The notes beneath the pieces are model-generated. The model did no database searches. It saw only the letters and a program-made list of their open reading frames with translations, and was not told the origin of the DNA. From Clostridium sp. (lineage in GTDB: Bacteria > Bacillota > Clostridia > Clostridiales > Clostridiaceae), in NCBI GenBank assembly GCA_031292145.1, contig JARLHR010000131.1, positions 1-59,913 on the forward strand: 59,913 nucleotides of DNA, in the 5' to 3' direction. This document shows, piece by piece, positions 1 to 9,640 of this stretch (its first letter is position 1; the number at the start of each line of letters is the position of its first letter). The position numbers were made by a program, and so were the translations under genes.

Positions 1-262
1 GATGCCCAACTATTACTAGTATTGCTGAAATTACACTTGCAAGTGCAGCATCTGGTGCCATTGCTGCACCAACATTCATCCATCCTAATGCTAACATTTC
101 AAGTGTTCCACCTAATATAATTCCTGTTTGAATATCTCCTAATACAAGTCCAACAAGTGTACATGCAATTAATGGTCTGTGGAATTGTGCTTCATCTAGC
201 ACACTCGCCATACCAGCAATTGCTGCAACTATTACTAATAAAATTAATTGTAAAGTACTCAT
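1..262 (-). CDS. PTS mannose/fructose/sorbose family EIIC, N-terminal part (cut by window edge)
   Basis: Membrane permease subunit of a mannose-class phosphotransferase system. The 87 visible residues start MSTLQLILLLVIVAAIAG and continue with the family-typical run that includes QFHRPLIACTLVGLVLGD and the glycine-rich GGTLEMLALGWMNVG. The start ATG at 262-260 is preceded by a GAGGGGAA ribosome binding site. It is the third gene of an operon after EIIA and EIIB, 57 bp downstream of EIIB. The remainder, and presumably an EIID gene, lie off the left edge. Sugar specificity cannot be read from this fragment. Confidence 0.93.
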   Translation of the reverse strand, partial: MSTLQLILLVIVAAIAGMASVLDEAQFHRPLIACTLVGLVLGDIQTGIILGGTLEMLALGWMNVGAAMAPDAALASVISAILVIVGH

Positions 263-319
263 TTGTAAATTCCCCTCTTTCTTATTTATTTAAAATATAT
301 ATAAAATTAAATTTTATAT

Positions 320-811
320 CTATATAAGTTTGAGTTCTTTTAATCTGTCCATTAAATTAATTTTAGGATCCTTTGCCAGTTTTCTAACTTCTAATTCAAT
401 ACCTTTTTCATATAACTTTTTAAATGCTTCAATATCAACATCATTCATACATAATGCACTTGTAATTTGTTTATCACCGGCTTTATAGCACATTCCTCCA
501 ACGTTTACAGATTTAATATCTACTCCACCTTCAACCATTCTAAGAACATCTGTAGGATTTGTGAATAAAAATAAAGTTTTAAAACTATCATATTTTGGAT
601 TGTTATATGCCTCAATTGCTTTTGCAACTGGAACTACATAAGCTTTTATTCCTGGAGGAGCTACTTGAATTACTAATTGTTTTCTTAAATCATCTGCTGC
701 AACCTCATCACTAACAGCCATTATTCTATTGCATCCGCTGTCCTTTGTCCAAACAGTTGCAACCTGCCCATGTATTAATCTGTCATCAATTCTTACAAAA
801 CTAATTTCCAT
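320..811 (-). CDS. PTS mannose/fructose/sorbose family EIIB
   Basis: Cytoplasmic phosphocarrier of about 163 residues that passes phosphate from EIIA to the sugar bound by EIIC/EIID. It begins MEISFVRIDDRLIHGQV; the His in RLIHGQ is the conserved phosphorylation site of this EIIB class. An upstream in-frame ATG at 826 exists, but the 811 start is chosen because a GTGAGG ribosome binding site sits about 9 nt before it and because the family normally begins at this point. Second gene of the sigma-54-driven PTS operon, 92 bp after EIIA. Confidence 0.93.
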   Translation of the reverse strand: MEISFVRIDDRLIHGQVATVWTKDSGCNRIMAVSDEVAADDLRKQLVIQVAPPGIKAYVVPVAKAIEAYNNPKYDSFKTLFLFTNPTDVLRMVEGGVDIKSVNVGGMCYKAGDKQITSALCMNDVDIEAFKKLYEKGIELEVRKLAKDPKINLMDRLKELKLI

Positions 812-903
812 AATTTTTAACCTCACTTCATATTTTATTTTTTATCAAAGTTATATATAATAATTAACTTATAAATGTAATGCAACTTAAAAAAGCATTT
901 GTA

Positions 904-1320
904 TTATAATTCATCATCATCATTATCAAAATTTTTAACTAAAACCTTTACAGCATCCTTACCAGAATTCTCTGCGATTTTTAACAGCTCTGGCAAAGTT
1001 GAAAATTCTCTACTTCCTAGAACCTCTAAAATCATTGGAAGATTAACTCCTGTTACAATTTCCATATTGCTATTCTTCATAGCAATGATGCTAGCTGCAT
1101 TAAATGGGCTTCCTCCAAAAAGATCTACCATGAATAAAACTCCATCTTTAGAATCCAATTGGTTTATGAGGTTGTTATATTTTTCAACCAAAGCGTCTAT
1201 ACCCTCACCTGGCTTAAAAGTTACACTTCCAATATTTTCTTGAGAACCAAAAATCATTTCTGCCGACTTAAGGATTTCTTCTGAGAAAACACCATGAGTA
1301 CCTATTATCACTGATATCAT
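904..1320 (-). CDS. PTS mannose-type EIIA
   Basis: Soluble EIIA of 138 residues, of the ManX N-terminal/LevF-independent type encoded as a separate protein. It starts MISVIIGTHGVFSEEILKSA; His9 in the GTHG context is the expected phosphorylation site. The FMVDLFGGSPFNA segment is typical of the fold. The C-terminus ends in an acidic DNDDDEL tail. First gene of the operon, with a sigma-54 promoter about 50 bp upstream. The activator gene lies directly behind it in the same orientation, which is the usual clostridial arrangement. Confidence 0.93.
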   Translation of the reverse strand: MISVIIGTHGVFSEEILKSAEMIFGSQENIGSVTFKPGEGIDALVEKYNNLINQLDSKDGVLFMVDLFGGSPFNAASIIAMKNSNMEIVTGVNLPMILEVLGSREFSTLPELLKIAENSGKDAVKVLVKNFDNDDDEL

Positions 1321-1370
1321 GTTTTATCATCCTTTCCTGCTACATATATTATTTTCATACTAATTTAAAT

Positions 1371-1386
1371 AGCAATTATCATGCCA
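1371..1386 (-). promoter_or_regulatory. Sigma-54 (-24/-12) promoter of the PTS operon
   Basis: Read on the minus strand the sequence is TGGCATGATAATTGCT, which matches TGGCAC-N5-TTGCW with the invariant GG and GC at the correct 10-base spacing. It lies about 50 bp upstream of EIIA. A sigma-54 activator (LevR type) is encoded next door. Between 1387 and 1530 several GTGTCA/TGACAC words recur on both strands, for example at about 1392-1400 and 1460-1467; they are candidates for the upstream activator sites. Confidence 0.82.
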
Positions 1387-1549
1387 AAAAAAGTGTGTCA
1401 TTAAACACTTTAGTAATAACAATGAATCTTGGTTTCTAATACATACTCAAAATTTCATTTTGACACTCTAAAGTATTTTTCAACACACTTTTTTAGTCGT
1501 TTTGACACATTTATTTTTCATATTAAAGATTTTTAACACACATTAGATA

Positions 1550-1620
1550 CATGAAAGAAATAATAGACCAAAGATGCAAAATATACAAGCATACTAGTCT
1601 ATTATTTTTTTATTGTACCT
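1550..1620. repeat. R-family element copy 1 (short, internally deleted)
   Basis: A 71-bp copy flanked by TA on both sides (1548-1549 and 1621-1622). Its ends match the copy at 52530-52687: ACATGAAA on the left and ATTGTACCT on the right. Inside is the inverted repeat AATAATAGACC / AGTCTATTATT. The middle of the longer copies is missing. Its right end contains the last two codons and the TAA stop of the LevR-like gene. The hairpin could also act as a terminator for that gene. Confidence 0.72.
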
Positions 1621-4411
1621 TAATTGCATCAACTATATAATATATTTCATCATCAGTAAGAGATATGGATAAAGCTTCTTTAAATATTAAATTAGCACTC
1701 TTTAATGCTTGTACATATTTTTCATTCAGCGTTGAATCAAATGAATCATAACTTAGCCCATTATTTAATAGCATTCTTTCCAAGGCACAAGCAACATGGA
1801 ACATTATTCTTAATTTAGTGGGGTTATCATAACTAACTTCTAATGAAGTTTCAATGGCTTTTATAAAGCTATCTAATAGTGAATATATTTTTTCCGGATT
1901 TAAGAAAGTTACTATCTCCATTAATGTCTGCTTGCAAAGATTTTCTAGTATAACTTGATTTTCTCCCATGGTACTTGTTGTAATAATTTTTCCTTCAATA
2001 ATATTTCTTAAAATATTCTCACCAGCACCATTGATTAATTCTTCAATAGATATAAACGGAATTCCCATATTAGGATTTGTTATTCCAACTAAAGCCAAAA
2101 CCTTGTGTTTTTCCGAAATTCGTTTTATTGATTCATTTAGATTTACTAATCCTACCGGAATAACTTTGACACTGTTATTCATGGAAATATTTTTAGTTAC
2201 AGCCTCAACTAGTTCTTTAAGTTTTATAGCAGCACCTTTACCTGTAGAGCAAATAGTAACTATAACATTATTATTATCAAAATTACTGTCTGCTCCCATA
2301 TCACTTGTATATCCTCTAAAATCAGTAAGCAAATATGAGTATACAGAATTTAAATCCGTGTCACTTAAAGAACATTTTCGAACAGCTTCCAATACTAATG
2401 CTGTTGATACCATGTCTATACTTTTAATATTTATATTAGTTCTCTTAGTAATGGTTTCTCCAAAAGTGTTTAAAGACCCCATATCAACTAAAAGTAATAC
2501 ACCTTTCCCTTCATCAACTTGCTTTACACTTTCAATGACATTCTCTAAAATATCAGAAGGTGTTCTTTCAAGAGGCATATCAACTGCAAGAATGTTCTCT
2601 GCCTCAAAGAGCTTTTTAGCTACAGCAACCATGCTAGTAGCTGTACTTGTCCCATGGGCTGCTACTACGATTCCAACCCTTTCCTGATGGGATAGCTCTT
2701 GTATTGAATTCAGAAGTAATGCTAGATATTCAATTTCTATCTCAGGAATTGCTATATCATATCTCTCTTCTATGAGTTTATGAATTTCCTTAGCTACTTC
2801 ATATTCTTTACTATTGATTGCTGATAAGGTTAATTGAATATTATTTGAAAATGAAACTGTATTTTTCTTAATTCGATTAAACAATGCACTAAAATGAAGA
2901 CTTATAGCATAAATAAATCTATCAGTTAATCTTTTATTTAATTTATTTTCTGCTAAAGTTTTTATTTCTTGAGCAAAATCTACAATATCTTTATCAACAA
3001 TTTTTAATAATCCATCTTTACGATAAGCATCATTTTTAAATCTAGCATAAAATTGTTTCAAGTGAACATTTATATCAGTAGTTATATAATTCTTTATATC
3101 ATCATCGTTCATTCCTTCTTCTTTAAGAACAAATGCTTTATCTTCAATGATATTGTATATATTAAATGGCGGTTCATAAGCATCTGTTTCTATAAATGTC
3201 CTATTTCCATCAGGCTTTATAGTTAAAATATTAGAAATTCTATTCCATACTTGTGCCCCATCCTTTAATTTGCTTTCAAAATTAAGTAATCCGTTTCTTA
3301 TATTAGGTGGAAGTAAATTTATATTTATATCAATACATTTATCCGAATTCATGCAATTTAGGAATCCTGTTGCACAAACTAATTGTATATTTGATTTTAA
3401 CTGTCCAACATTTCCGTAGGTCGTGCTTCCAATCAATGCTTTTACTGCCTCGGCTGAGATTTTAATGGTCTTATTTACTCTTTGAGCCTCTTTTGAAAGC
3501 AAGTAATGCACCAATTCCAACTTGTCCTCTATAGATCTTTCCTCAAAATTAGGTATGACTATAGTTATAGGAATTCTTCTAATAAAAGTATTAAGCAGTG
3601 CGGAACTTGGTTCTTCAGTTGTAGCCCCTATTAAAAGGACATTGGCCTTGCGATGTCTATCCGTTTCTCCAAGTTTATTATACGTTCCAGTATCCATAAA
3701 ATAAAAAATCATTTCCTGCCCTTCAGGAGGTAATCTATGTATTTCATCTAAAAATAATATTCCCCCGTCAGCTTTTTCAACAATTCCTTCTTTCTCTTTA
3801 TCAGCACCTGTAAATGCACCTTTAACATGACCAAATATATAAGATAAAAGAAGTTGAGGATTATTTGCATAATCAGCGCAATTAAATACAACAAATGGTG
3901 CTTCTTCAGGTAATTTTTTTATATATTTGGAATACTGATACATTATATTAACAAACAAGCTTTTCCCAACACCTGTACTACCTATTATTAATGTATGAAG
4001 TCCATTTGGAGGATATAATAATGCAGCCTTAGCCTGCTCAATTTGATTTTTCAAGCTGGTATGTGCTCCTATCAAATAATTAAATGGAGATTCATCTTGA
4101 TTATTAACTACTTCGTCACCATCAACGTATTCTTCAATATCCGATATTTCCTCTAAATCCTTTGGTAGCTTTACCGATAATATTTCTTCAAAACTTTTTT
4201 TATTAAAATAAAGAACAGGCCTGTTCTTTATTTTAATTATTTTTCCTTCTCTACATAGGGTGTTAAGTTCCCTTGATACATTGCTTCTCAATATTTCAAG
4301 ATTTTCCCCAATCTCTTGTGCACTAAATCCTTTAATCTCTAATAGTTTTTTCCTTGTAAATTTTTTAGAATTGGTTTCTATGTAATTATAAATTCTCTCG
4401 ATACGCTTCAT
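1610..4411 (-). CDS. levR: LevR-like sigma-54-dependent PTS regulator
   Basis: Transcriptional activator of 933 residues. An N-terminal winged-helix DNA-binding region (about 1-75) is followed by an AAA+ sigma-54 interaction domain with Walker A GSTGVGKS at 144-151, the sigma-54 contact loop GAFTGA at 198-203 and Walker B ILFLDEIH at 218-225. Then come a PRD domain (about 450-560), an EIIA-Man-like domain with the AAHGTST histidine near 590, an EIIB-like region starting with the ICSTGKG motif, and a second PRD at the C-terminus. Activity should be set by phosphorylation from the PTS. The last codons (V, Q) and the stop fall inside a repeat element, so the native C-terminus may have been slightly altered. 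The gene symbol reflects family type only. Confidence 0.92.
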   Translation of the reverse strand: MKRIERIYNYIETNSKKFTRKKLLEIKGFSAQEIGENLEILRSNVSRELNTLCREGKIIKIKNRPVLYFNKKSFEEILSVKLPKDLEEISDIEEYVDGDEVVNNQDESPFNYLIGAHTSLKNQIEQAKAALLYPPNGLHTLIIGSTGVGKSLFVNIMYQYSKYIKKLPEEAPFVVFNCADYANNPQLLLSYIFGHVKGAFTGADKEKEGIVEKADGGILFLDEIHRLPPEGQEMIFYFMDTGTYNKLGETDRHRKANVLLIGATTEEPSSALLNTFIRRIPITIVIPNFEERSIEDKLELVHYLLSKEAQRVNKTIKISAEAVKALIGSTTYGNVGQLKSNIQLVCATGFLNCMNSDKCIDININLLPPNIRNGLLNFESKLKDGAQVWNRISNILTIKPDGNRTFIETDAYEPPFNIYNIIEDKAFVLKEEGMNDDDIKNYITTDINVHLKQFYARFKNDAYRKDGLLKIVDKDIVDFAQEIKTLAENKLNKRLTDRFIYAISLHFSALFNRIKKNTVSFSNNIQLTLSAINSKEYEVAKEIHKLIEERYDIAIPEIEIEYLALLLNSIQELSHQERVGIVVAAHGTSTATSMVAVAKKLFEAENILAVDMPLERTPSDILENVIESVKQVDEGKGVLLLVDMGSLNTFGETITKRTNINIKSIDMVSTALVLEAVRKCSLSDTDLNSVYSYLLTDFRGYTSDMGADSNFDNNNVIVTICSTGKGAAIKLKELVEAVTKNISMNNSVKVIPVGLVNLNESIKRISEKHKVLALVGITNPNMGIPFISIEELINGAGENILRNIIEGKIITTSTMGENQVILENLCKQTLMEIVTFLNPEKIYSLLDSFIKAIETSLEVSYDNPTKLRIMFHVACALERMLLNNGLSYDSFDSTLNEKYVQALKSANLIFKEALSISLTDDEIYYIVDAIKVQ

Positions 4412-4430
4412 AACTTATCACCCTTCTAAG

Positions 4431-5195
4431 TTAATTATTAATTTCTAATATATCCTTTATAACTTCACCACCAATTATCATTCCTGCAACTGGTGGAACA
4501 AAAGAAATACTTCCTGGTATCTGTCTTTTTTCTGCACACTTTTTAGTTCCGCCTGTACAAACACATCCCGTCTTACAAGTAACTACATCCTCATAGTTTG
4601 GCTTTATTGGAACTTCTTCTGAATATACAACCTTTAACTTTTCCACTCCTCTTTTCTTTAATTCATGCCTCATAACCTTAGCTAGAGGACAAACTTTTGT
4701 TTTAAATACATCTGTAACTTTAAATTGAGTTGGATCTAATTTATTCCCTGTTCCCATAGAACTCATTATTTTTATATTCTTTTTATAGCAATACTCTGCT
4801 AATCCTAACTTTGCCGTAACTGTATCTATAGCATCTACCACATAATCTATATCATCAGGAATTATCTCTGCTATATTTTCTTGAGTAACAAACACTTGGT
4901 GTGTTATAACTTTACAATCCCTATTTATGGATTCTATTCTTTCCTTCATAACTTGAACTTTTGGCTGACTTATGGTCTTATATGTAGCATGTACTTGCCT
5001 ATTTAAATTAGTTAAACAGACCGTGTCATCATCAATAATTATTAATTCACCAACACCAGCTCTTGCAAGTGCTTCAATGGTATAACTTCCTACTCCTCCG
5101 ACTCCAAAAACAACTACCTTGCTCTTTCTTAATCTATTTAGTCCCTCTTCTCCTATTAAAAGCTCTGTTCTTGATAAAGAGTGTTGTGCTCGCAT
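4431..5195 (-). CDS. tcdA: tRNA threonylcarbamoyladenosine dehydratase (TcdA/CsdL, ThiF fold)
   Basis: ATP-dependent E1-like enzyme that cyclises t6A37 of ANN-decoding tRNAs to ct6A. About 254 residues. The nucleotide-binding GVGGVGSYTIEALARAG lies near residue 33, and the acidic DDDTVCLTNLNRQ segment follows. A cysteine-rich CKTGCVCTGGTKKC patch sits near the C-terminus, and the protein ends in PPVAGMIIGGEVIKDIL as in the family. The start is the second of two close ATGs, which is 9 nt from the AAGGAG site; the first is only 3 nt away. It is 19 bp upstream of levR and may share its transcript. Confidence 0.9.
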   Translation of the reverse strand: MRAQHSLSRTELLIGEEGLNRLRKSKVVVFGVGGVGSYTIEALARAGVGELIIIDDDTVCLTNLNRQVHATYKTISQPKVQVMKERIESINRDCKVITHQVFVTQENIAEIIPDDIDYVVDAIDTVTAKLGLAEYCYKKNIKIMSSMGTGNKLDPTQFKVTDVFKTKVCPLAKVMRHELKKRGVEKLKVVYSEEVPIKPNYEDVVTCKTGCVCTGGTKKCAEKRQIPGSISFVPPVAGMIIGGEVIKDILEINN

Positions 5196-5554
5196 ATTCA
5201 TTCTCTCCTTATTATTTTATTTCATATGTCTTACTTCAAATATATAATTGCAATTAATCTTACAAAATCATCTTAAATTCCACACAATTATTTACTTATA
5301 TCCAAAATTCCAACATTGGATTCCCCTCGCAATATATATATTATTTCTCAACTATTCAATTTAATTTTAATATTTGTTATTATATCACAAATACTTATTT
5401 CTATTACATAGCATTATTTAATATTAACTGCGTTACGTTTAATTAAATATTATATAAATTTGTAAATTTCATTTAATATTTTATCTATGAAATCTAGGAA
5501 TAAATGATTATAATATAAGTTAGTTTAGAAATATCATTTAGGAGGACTAATTAA
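5196..5554. other. Intergenic region between divergent tcdA and mtnN
   Basis: About 360 bp of very AT-rich DNA holding the two divergent promoters. A TATAAT-like -10 is visible at about 5510-5516 before mtnN. No RNA motif, repeat or small reading frame with a ribosome binding site was seen. Confidence 0.5.
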
Positions 5555-6247
5555 ATGACTATTGGAATAATTGCTGCTATGGCAGAAGAATTAGAAATTT
5601 TATTAAAAGACTTAATACTTGAAGAAAAAAAAGAGAAAGCTAACATGACTTTTCACAAAGGTACATTATATGAAAAGGATGTTGTTGCTGTAGTTTGCGG
5701 AATAGGTAAAGTTAATTCAGCTATTTGTACCCAAATACTAGCTTCAGAATACAACGTAGATAAAGTTATCAATGTTGGAGTTGCAGGTGGAATTGGTAAA
5801 GAAATCTATCCTGGAGATATAGTCGTTGCTGAAAACTTGGTACAACATGACATGGATACTACAGCCTTCGGAGACAAGATGGGACAAATTCCAAGACTTG
5901 ATACCTTTGATTTTAAATGTGATAAAGAAATGGTTGCATTAGCCAAAAAGGCTTGTGAAGAAATTTCAGAATTAAATAGCTTTATAGGAAGAATCGCTTC
6001 TGGGGATCAATTTGTTGCAAATATTGAAAAAATACAATGGCTTGATAAAGAATTCGGTGCAATATCTTGTGAAATGGAAGGAGCTAGCATAGCTCAAGCT
6101 TGTTACTTAAACTCAATTCCATTTGTAGTTATTAGATCAATTTCTGATAACGCAAACAACGGAGCACATATGGATTATCAAAAATTTATTCCAATTGCAG
6201 TTAAAAATTCAACTAGAATATTAAATAAAATGCTTGAGATGATGTAA
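5555..6247 (+). CDS. mtnN: 5'-methylthioadenosine/S-adenosylhomocysteine nucleosidase
   Basis: Cytosolic hydrolase of 230 residues that cleaves adenine from MTA and S-adenosylhomocysteine in methionine salvage and methyl-group recycling. The start MTIGIIAAMAEELEILL is standard. VGVAGGIGKEIYPGDIVVAE and QHDMDTTAFG are family signatures. The substrate-binding MEGASIAQACYLNSIPF contains the conserved MEG. The catalytic aspartate is in RSISDNAN. It has a strong AGGAGG site 8 nt before the ATG and stands alone, closed by an intrinsic terminator. Confidence 0.96.
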   Translation: MTIGIIAAMAEELEILLKDLILEEKKEKANMTFHKGTLYEKDVVAVVCGIGKVNSAICTQILASEYNVDKVINVGVAGGIGKEIYPGDIVVAENLVQHDMDTTAFGDKMGQIPRLDTFDFKCDKEMVALAKKACEEISELNSFIGRIASGDQFVANIEKIQWLDKEFGAISCEMEGASIAQACYLNSIPFVVIRSISDNANNGAHMDYQKFIPIAVKNSTRILNKMLEMM

Positions 6248-6271
6248 TAATTTAACTTCTTTATAACTAAC

Positions 6272-6335
6272 AAAGATCATACTTTGATATGCTTAATATA
6301 CTCTGCATTTATCAAAAGTATGATCTTTAATTTTA
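6272..6335 (+). terminator. Intrinsic terminator of mtnN
   Basis: Inverted repeat AAAGATCATACTTT / AAAGTATGATCTTT with an A/T-rich loop, followed by AATTTTATATTT. It begins 24 bp after the mtnN stop. Since the next gene is convergent, it may serve both directions. Confidence 0.8.
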
Positions 6336-6377
6336 TATTTCATTTCTCAAGCTTTTTATTCTTAAACATTTATATTT

Positions 6378-8384
6378 TTACTTCAAAGTAAACTTACTCA
6401 TCTTTTCTTTTAATTCGTCAGCAATATTCTCAAGATTATTGGCATACTGTGTAAGTTCATCCATTGTAGCACTTACTTGCTCCGTTGATGCTGTCACCTC
6501 TTCTGATATAGATGCTGATTCTTCTGATACCGCTGCTATATTTTCAATTTGTGATTTTACTTTTTCTTTATTTGCGTGCATTTTTTCATTTAAATCCTTA
6601 ATACCTTCAATTGCCTCTGCTAAAGGCATTATTGATTCTACTATTTTGTTAAATATACCTTCTGTTTCTATTATTGCTTCTCCTTGAGCTTGTGACATTT
6701 CTTTACTTTCTTCCATGGCAACTTTAGTATTCATTCCATTAGTACTTATCTCTGAAACAATCGCCTTTATTTCATCAGTAGATTTTTTGGACTCCTCTGC
6801 TAACTTTCTAATTTCTTCAGCAACTACTGCAAAACCTTTGCCCGCTTCCCCTGCCCTTGCAGCTTCTATACTTGCATTTAATGCTAAAAGATTAGTTTGT
6901 TCAGTAATGCTTCCTATTGCATCAGATATATAGTTTATTTTATTTATACTTTCCATCATTTCATTAACCATGCCTGCAGACTTAATAGCATTGTTTTTTG
7001 CATTTCTTGCTTTGTCTATTAAATCCCTAATTATAACTATTCCGTGATCACTTAAATCTTTAGTTGTATTTGATAAATTATTAATATCACCCGTGTGTTT
7101 ATCCACTTCATCTATTCTATCTGATAATTCCTCAGTATTGGATGCAATATCAGTAGCAAATTGTGCTTGATTTGTGGCTCCAGTTGCTACTTCTTGTATT
7201 GCATTGGATACTTCTGCAATTGAAGAGGTAGTCTCTTCTGACATACTTGCTATATTAACAGATGCCTCAATCAAATGTGAAGATGTATTTTTAACATTTT
7301 GTAATAACTTAGATAAACTATCTAACATATTGTTAAAATCATCTCCAAGTTCTTTAAATTCGTCTTTTGCTGTAATCACAATTCTTTCAGTAAAATCTCC
7401 ATTCGAAGCTTTAGTAATTATATTTTTTAATTTGTGTATCTCTTTCATTAGATATAACGCGGCAATTATTGCTATTAAAACTCCTATAATTAATAATGCA
7501 ATTGAAATTATAATCATTGTCTTATGTATAGATGTCATATTGTCATCAACTTCTCTGCTGTCAATAATACCCACTAACTTCCATCCAGTTTTTTCATTGG
7601 TTTCTTGGCATGTGTAAAATGATTTTCCGTTGGTTTCAAAGGTATACACTCCTCTGTCTTCTCCTTTTGCTGAATTCCAAAATGACAAATCACTAACCTT
7701 ATCTTCTATTTCCTTATTTCTATCATTATTTACTATAATGTCACCATCACTATCTACAAGTAAAACATACCCTGTGTTTAACAACTGTATGCCACTAATA
7801 TATTCTTGCACCGCATCAAGTGACATATCGATCACTATAACACCCAAAAATTGTCCATTATCGTCCTTAACAGCCTGAGCCACTGTCATAACTTGCTTTC
7901 CTGTTACAGCATCCTTATATGGTTTTATATATATAGCTTTACCGTTAGCATCTTTAGCTTTCTTATACCATTCTCTTTCTTTATAATTTAAATCATTTAA
8001 AGTCAGTACACTCCCGTCTAATACCAGTTCACCATTTTCTCCTGCAAAACCTGCATTTATAATTCCATTTACCGAAGCTTTAGTATCTTTAAATATTCCT
8101 TGAACATATTTTACAGTAAGCTGATGATCAGATTTTGGATCAGATAAATCTTTTATATCAATATTTTTCGATATAATATCCATTTGAGTCCCTAGTACTT
8201 GCAAATATTGCGAAAATCCCTTGTCAACTTCTTTAATCGTCTGTATACTTGTTGTCTTTAAATTATCCTCCAACGACGCTTTTGATTTTATAATCGCAGC
8301 TTCTCCACTTAATAATATAGGTACTATAATTAATACAACAATTCCTATAACTATTTTTCTAAATAACTTGCTACTTTTCATCAC
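6378..8384 (-). CDS. Methyl-accepting chemotaxis protein with dCache sensor
   Basis: Membrane chemoreceptor of 668 residues. TM1 lies at about 10-30. An extracellular double-Cache sensor follows (about 35-280, with [14 protein letters not shown] and [14 protein letters not shown]). TM2 is at about 290-315 ([20 protein letters not shown]), then a HAMP domain and the long cytoplasmic coiled coil. The hairpin tip [19 protein letters not shown] is the canonical CheA/CheW contact. Ligand unknown; dCache sensors often bind amino acids or other small organics. Monocistronic. Confidence 0.93.
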   Translation of the reverse strand: MMKSSKLFRKIVIGIVVLIIVPILLSGEAAIIKSKASLEDNLKTTSIQTIKEVDKGFSQYLQVLGTQMDIISKNIDIKDLSDPKSDHQLTVKYVQGIFKDTKASVNGIINAGFAGENGELVLDGSVLTLNDLNYKEREWYKKAKDANGKAIYIKPYKDAVTGKQVMTVAQAVKDDNGQFLGVIVIDMSLDAVQEYISGIQLLNTGYVLLVDSDGDIIVNNDRNKEIEDKVSDLSFWNSAKGEDRGVYTFETNGKSFYTCQETNEKTGWKLVGIIDSREVDDNMTSIHKTMIIISIALLIIGVLIAIIAALYLMKEIHKLKNIITKASNGDFTERIVITAKDEFKELGDDFNNMLDSLSKLLQNVKNTSSHLIEASVNIASMSEETTSSIAEVSNAIQEVATGATNQAQFATDIASNTEELSDRIDEVDKHTGDINNLSNTTKDLSDHGIVIIRDLIDKARNAKNNAIKSAGMVNEMMESINKINYISDAIGSITEQTNLLALNASIEAARAGEAGKGFAVVAEEIRKLAEESKKSTDEIKAIVSEISTNGMNTKVAMEESKEMSQAQGEAIIETEGIFNKIVESIMPLAEAIEGIKDLNEKMHANKEKVKSQIENIAAVSEESASISEEVTASTEQVSATMDELTQYANNLENIADELKEKMSKFTLK

Positions 8385-8798
8385 CTATTAATCCACCCTT
8401 TGTATAATTTGAATTTTGTTAATTTTTTTAAGCCAACGTATAAATTTCTACATATATTTTTTCATTATAACACATAATAATGCTTATTATTGCATTGTCA
8501 TACATTTTATTCAATTAGCAAATATAATATTACTATAAAAATATTATATTTTCTCTTGCATAATTATCTAAAATACACTCAAAAACGTTTCGCATAAACC
8601 TGTTCTCTTTTTCTCATAAAATCTCATCGCAAATGCAAAATTTATAACTTAGCCTATATATAAAATAGCTAATATTACATCAATAAATTTAGTTGCAGTT
8701 AATCGCAAATACTAACCACAAAAAATAGCTGCTTAAAAATGATATTAAAATCATTTCTAAGCAGCTTTAATTTCAACAAAACATAGACTATCAATTCA
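8385..8798. other. Intergenic region between MCP and nitroreductase genes
   Basis: Apart from the terminator at 8720-8766 this AT-rich stretch holds the MCP promoter region. I see no other gene, RNA or repeat. Confidence 0.5.
8720..8766 (-). terminator. Intrinsic terminator of the nitroreductase gene
   Basis: Stem AGCTGCTTA / TAAGCAGCT, extended by AATGAT / ATCATT, followed on the minus strand by a run of Ts (plus-strand AAAAA at 8721-8725). Confidence 0.82.
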
Positions 8799-9620
8799 TT
8801 ACTTCCACAATATGTCAGCTTCTTTTCTTGGTACAGTTCTAGTATATTTCACATTTGGATATCCAATTACCATACAAGTTACAATTTCGTTATTTCCTTC
8901 TAATTCAAGTAATTCTCTGATTTTTTCATTTCCTTGTACTGCTAATGTAAAGAATCCACTGAAAAATGTTCCTAGGTCTAAAGCATTAGTCATAAGTTCC
9001 ATATTGGAAGATGCTAAAGTTGCATTTACTGGTGAGTCGGAAACCGCAAGAATTAACACTGGCGCATTGAAAAATAATTTATCATTTTTATCAGGATTTT
9101 CTTTATATTCATTGTACATTCTTATCCACAGCTCAGCATATCTTTTAAAAGGCATTGTTTGTGGATTTAAATTAGCAAGAATTCCTTCTCCTTTAACCTT
9201 AAGACTTTCTAAAACCATTTCTTTCAATTGTACTATATTATCCTTGACTACTATATATGAAACATTTTGACTATTAGTACCTGTTTGAGTGAATCTTCCT
9301 GCTTCAATAATTTGGTCAATCTTTTCTATCTCAACATCTTTATCCTTAAAATGCCTTACACTTCTTCTAAATTTTATAAAATTCAATAATGTATCTGGCT
9401 CAATTTTAAATTCAGCTTCATTATAATCTTTTACATCATTCATATTATATTCATCTGTAGATACTGCATTTTTAGGACAAATAGCAATACAGTGTCCACA
9501 TTTGATACATGTAACATTATTAATTTTAGCTTTTCCTTCAATTATTTCAATGTCTCTTGGGAAACAATCTTTAACACAAAGCCCACAACCTATACATTTT
9601 TCCTTATCTACAATCATCAT
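8799..9620 (-). CDS. Ferredoxin-nitroreductase fusion protein
   Basis: About 273 residues. The N-terminus carries two [4Fe-4S] motifs, CIGCGLCVKDC and CIKCGHCIAIC, followed by a nitroreductase-fold FMN domain starting FIKFRRSVRHFKDKDVE. The arrangement suggests a flavin reductase that takes electrons from ferredoxin-like clusters; the substrate is not known. The start is placed at the MM pair at 9620, 8-9 nt after an AAAGGAG site, rather than at 9653, which would overlap the upstream gene. It follows the TetR gene by 20 bp and is probably co-transcribed with and controlled by it. Confidence 0.9.
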   Translation of the reverse strand: MMIVDKEKCIGCGLCVKDCFPRDIEIIEGKAKINNVTCIKCGHCIAICPKNAVSTDEYNMNDVKDYNEAEFKIEPDTLLNFIKFRRSVRHFKDKDVEIEKIDQIIEAGRFTQTGTNSQNVSYIVVKDNIVQLKEMVLESLKVKGEGILANLNPQTMPFKRYAELWIRMYNEYKENPDKNDKLFFNAPVLILAVSDSPVNATLASSNMELMTNALDLGTFFSGFFTLAVQGNEKIRELLELEGNNEIVTCMVIGYPNVKYTRTVPRKEADILWK

Positions 9621-9640
9621 AATACATATCTCCTTTAAAT

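Noticed and set aside
1968-2687. 239-codon plus-strand frame inside levR
   Set aside because: It is antisense to the conserved EIIA/EIIB-like and PRD domains of levR and has no supported start.
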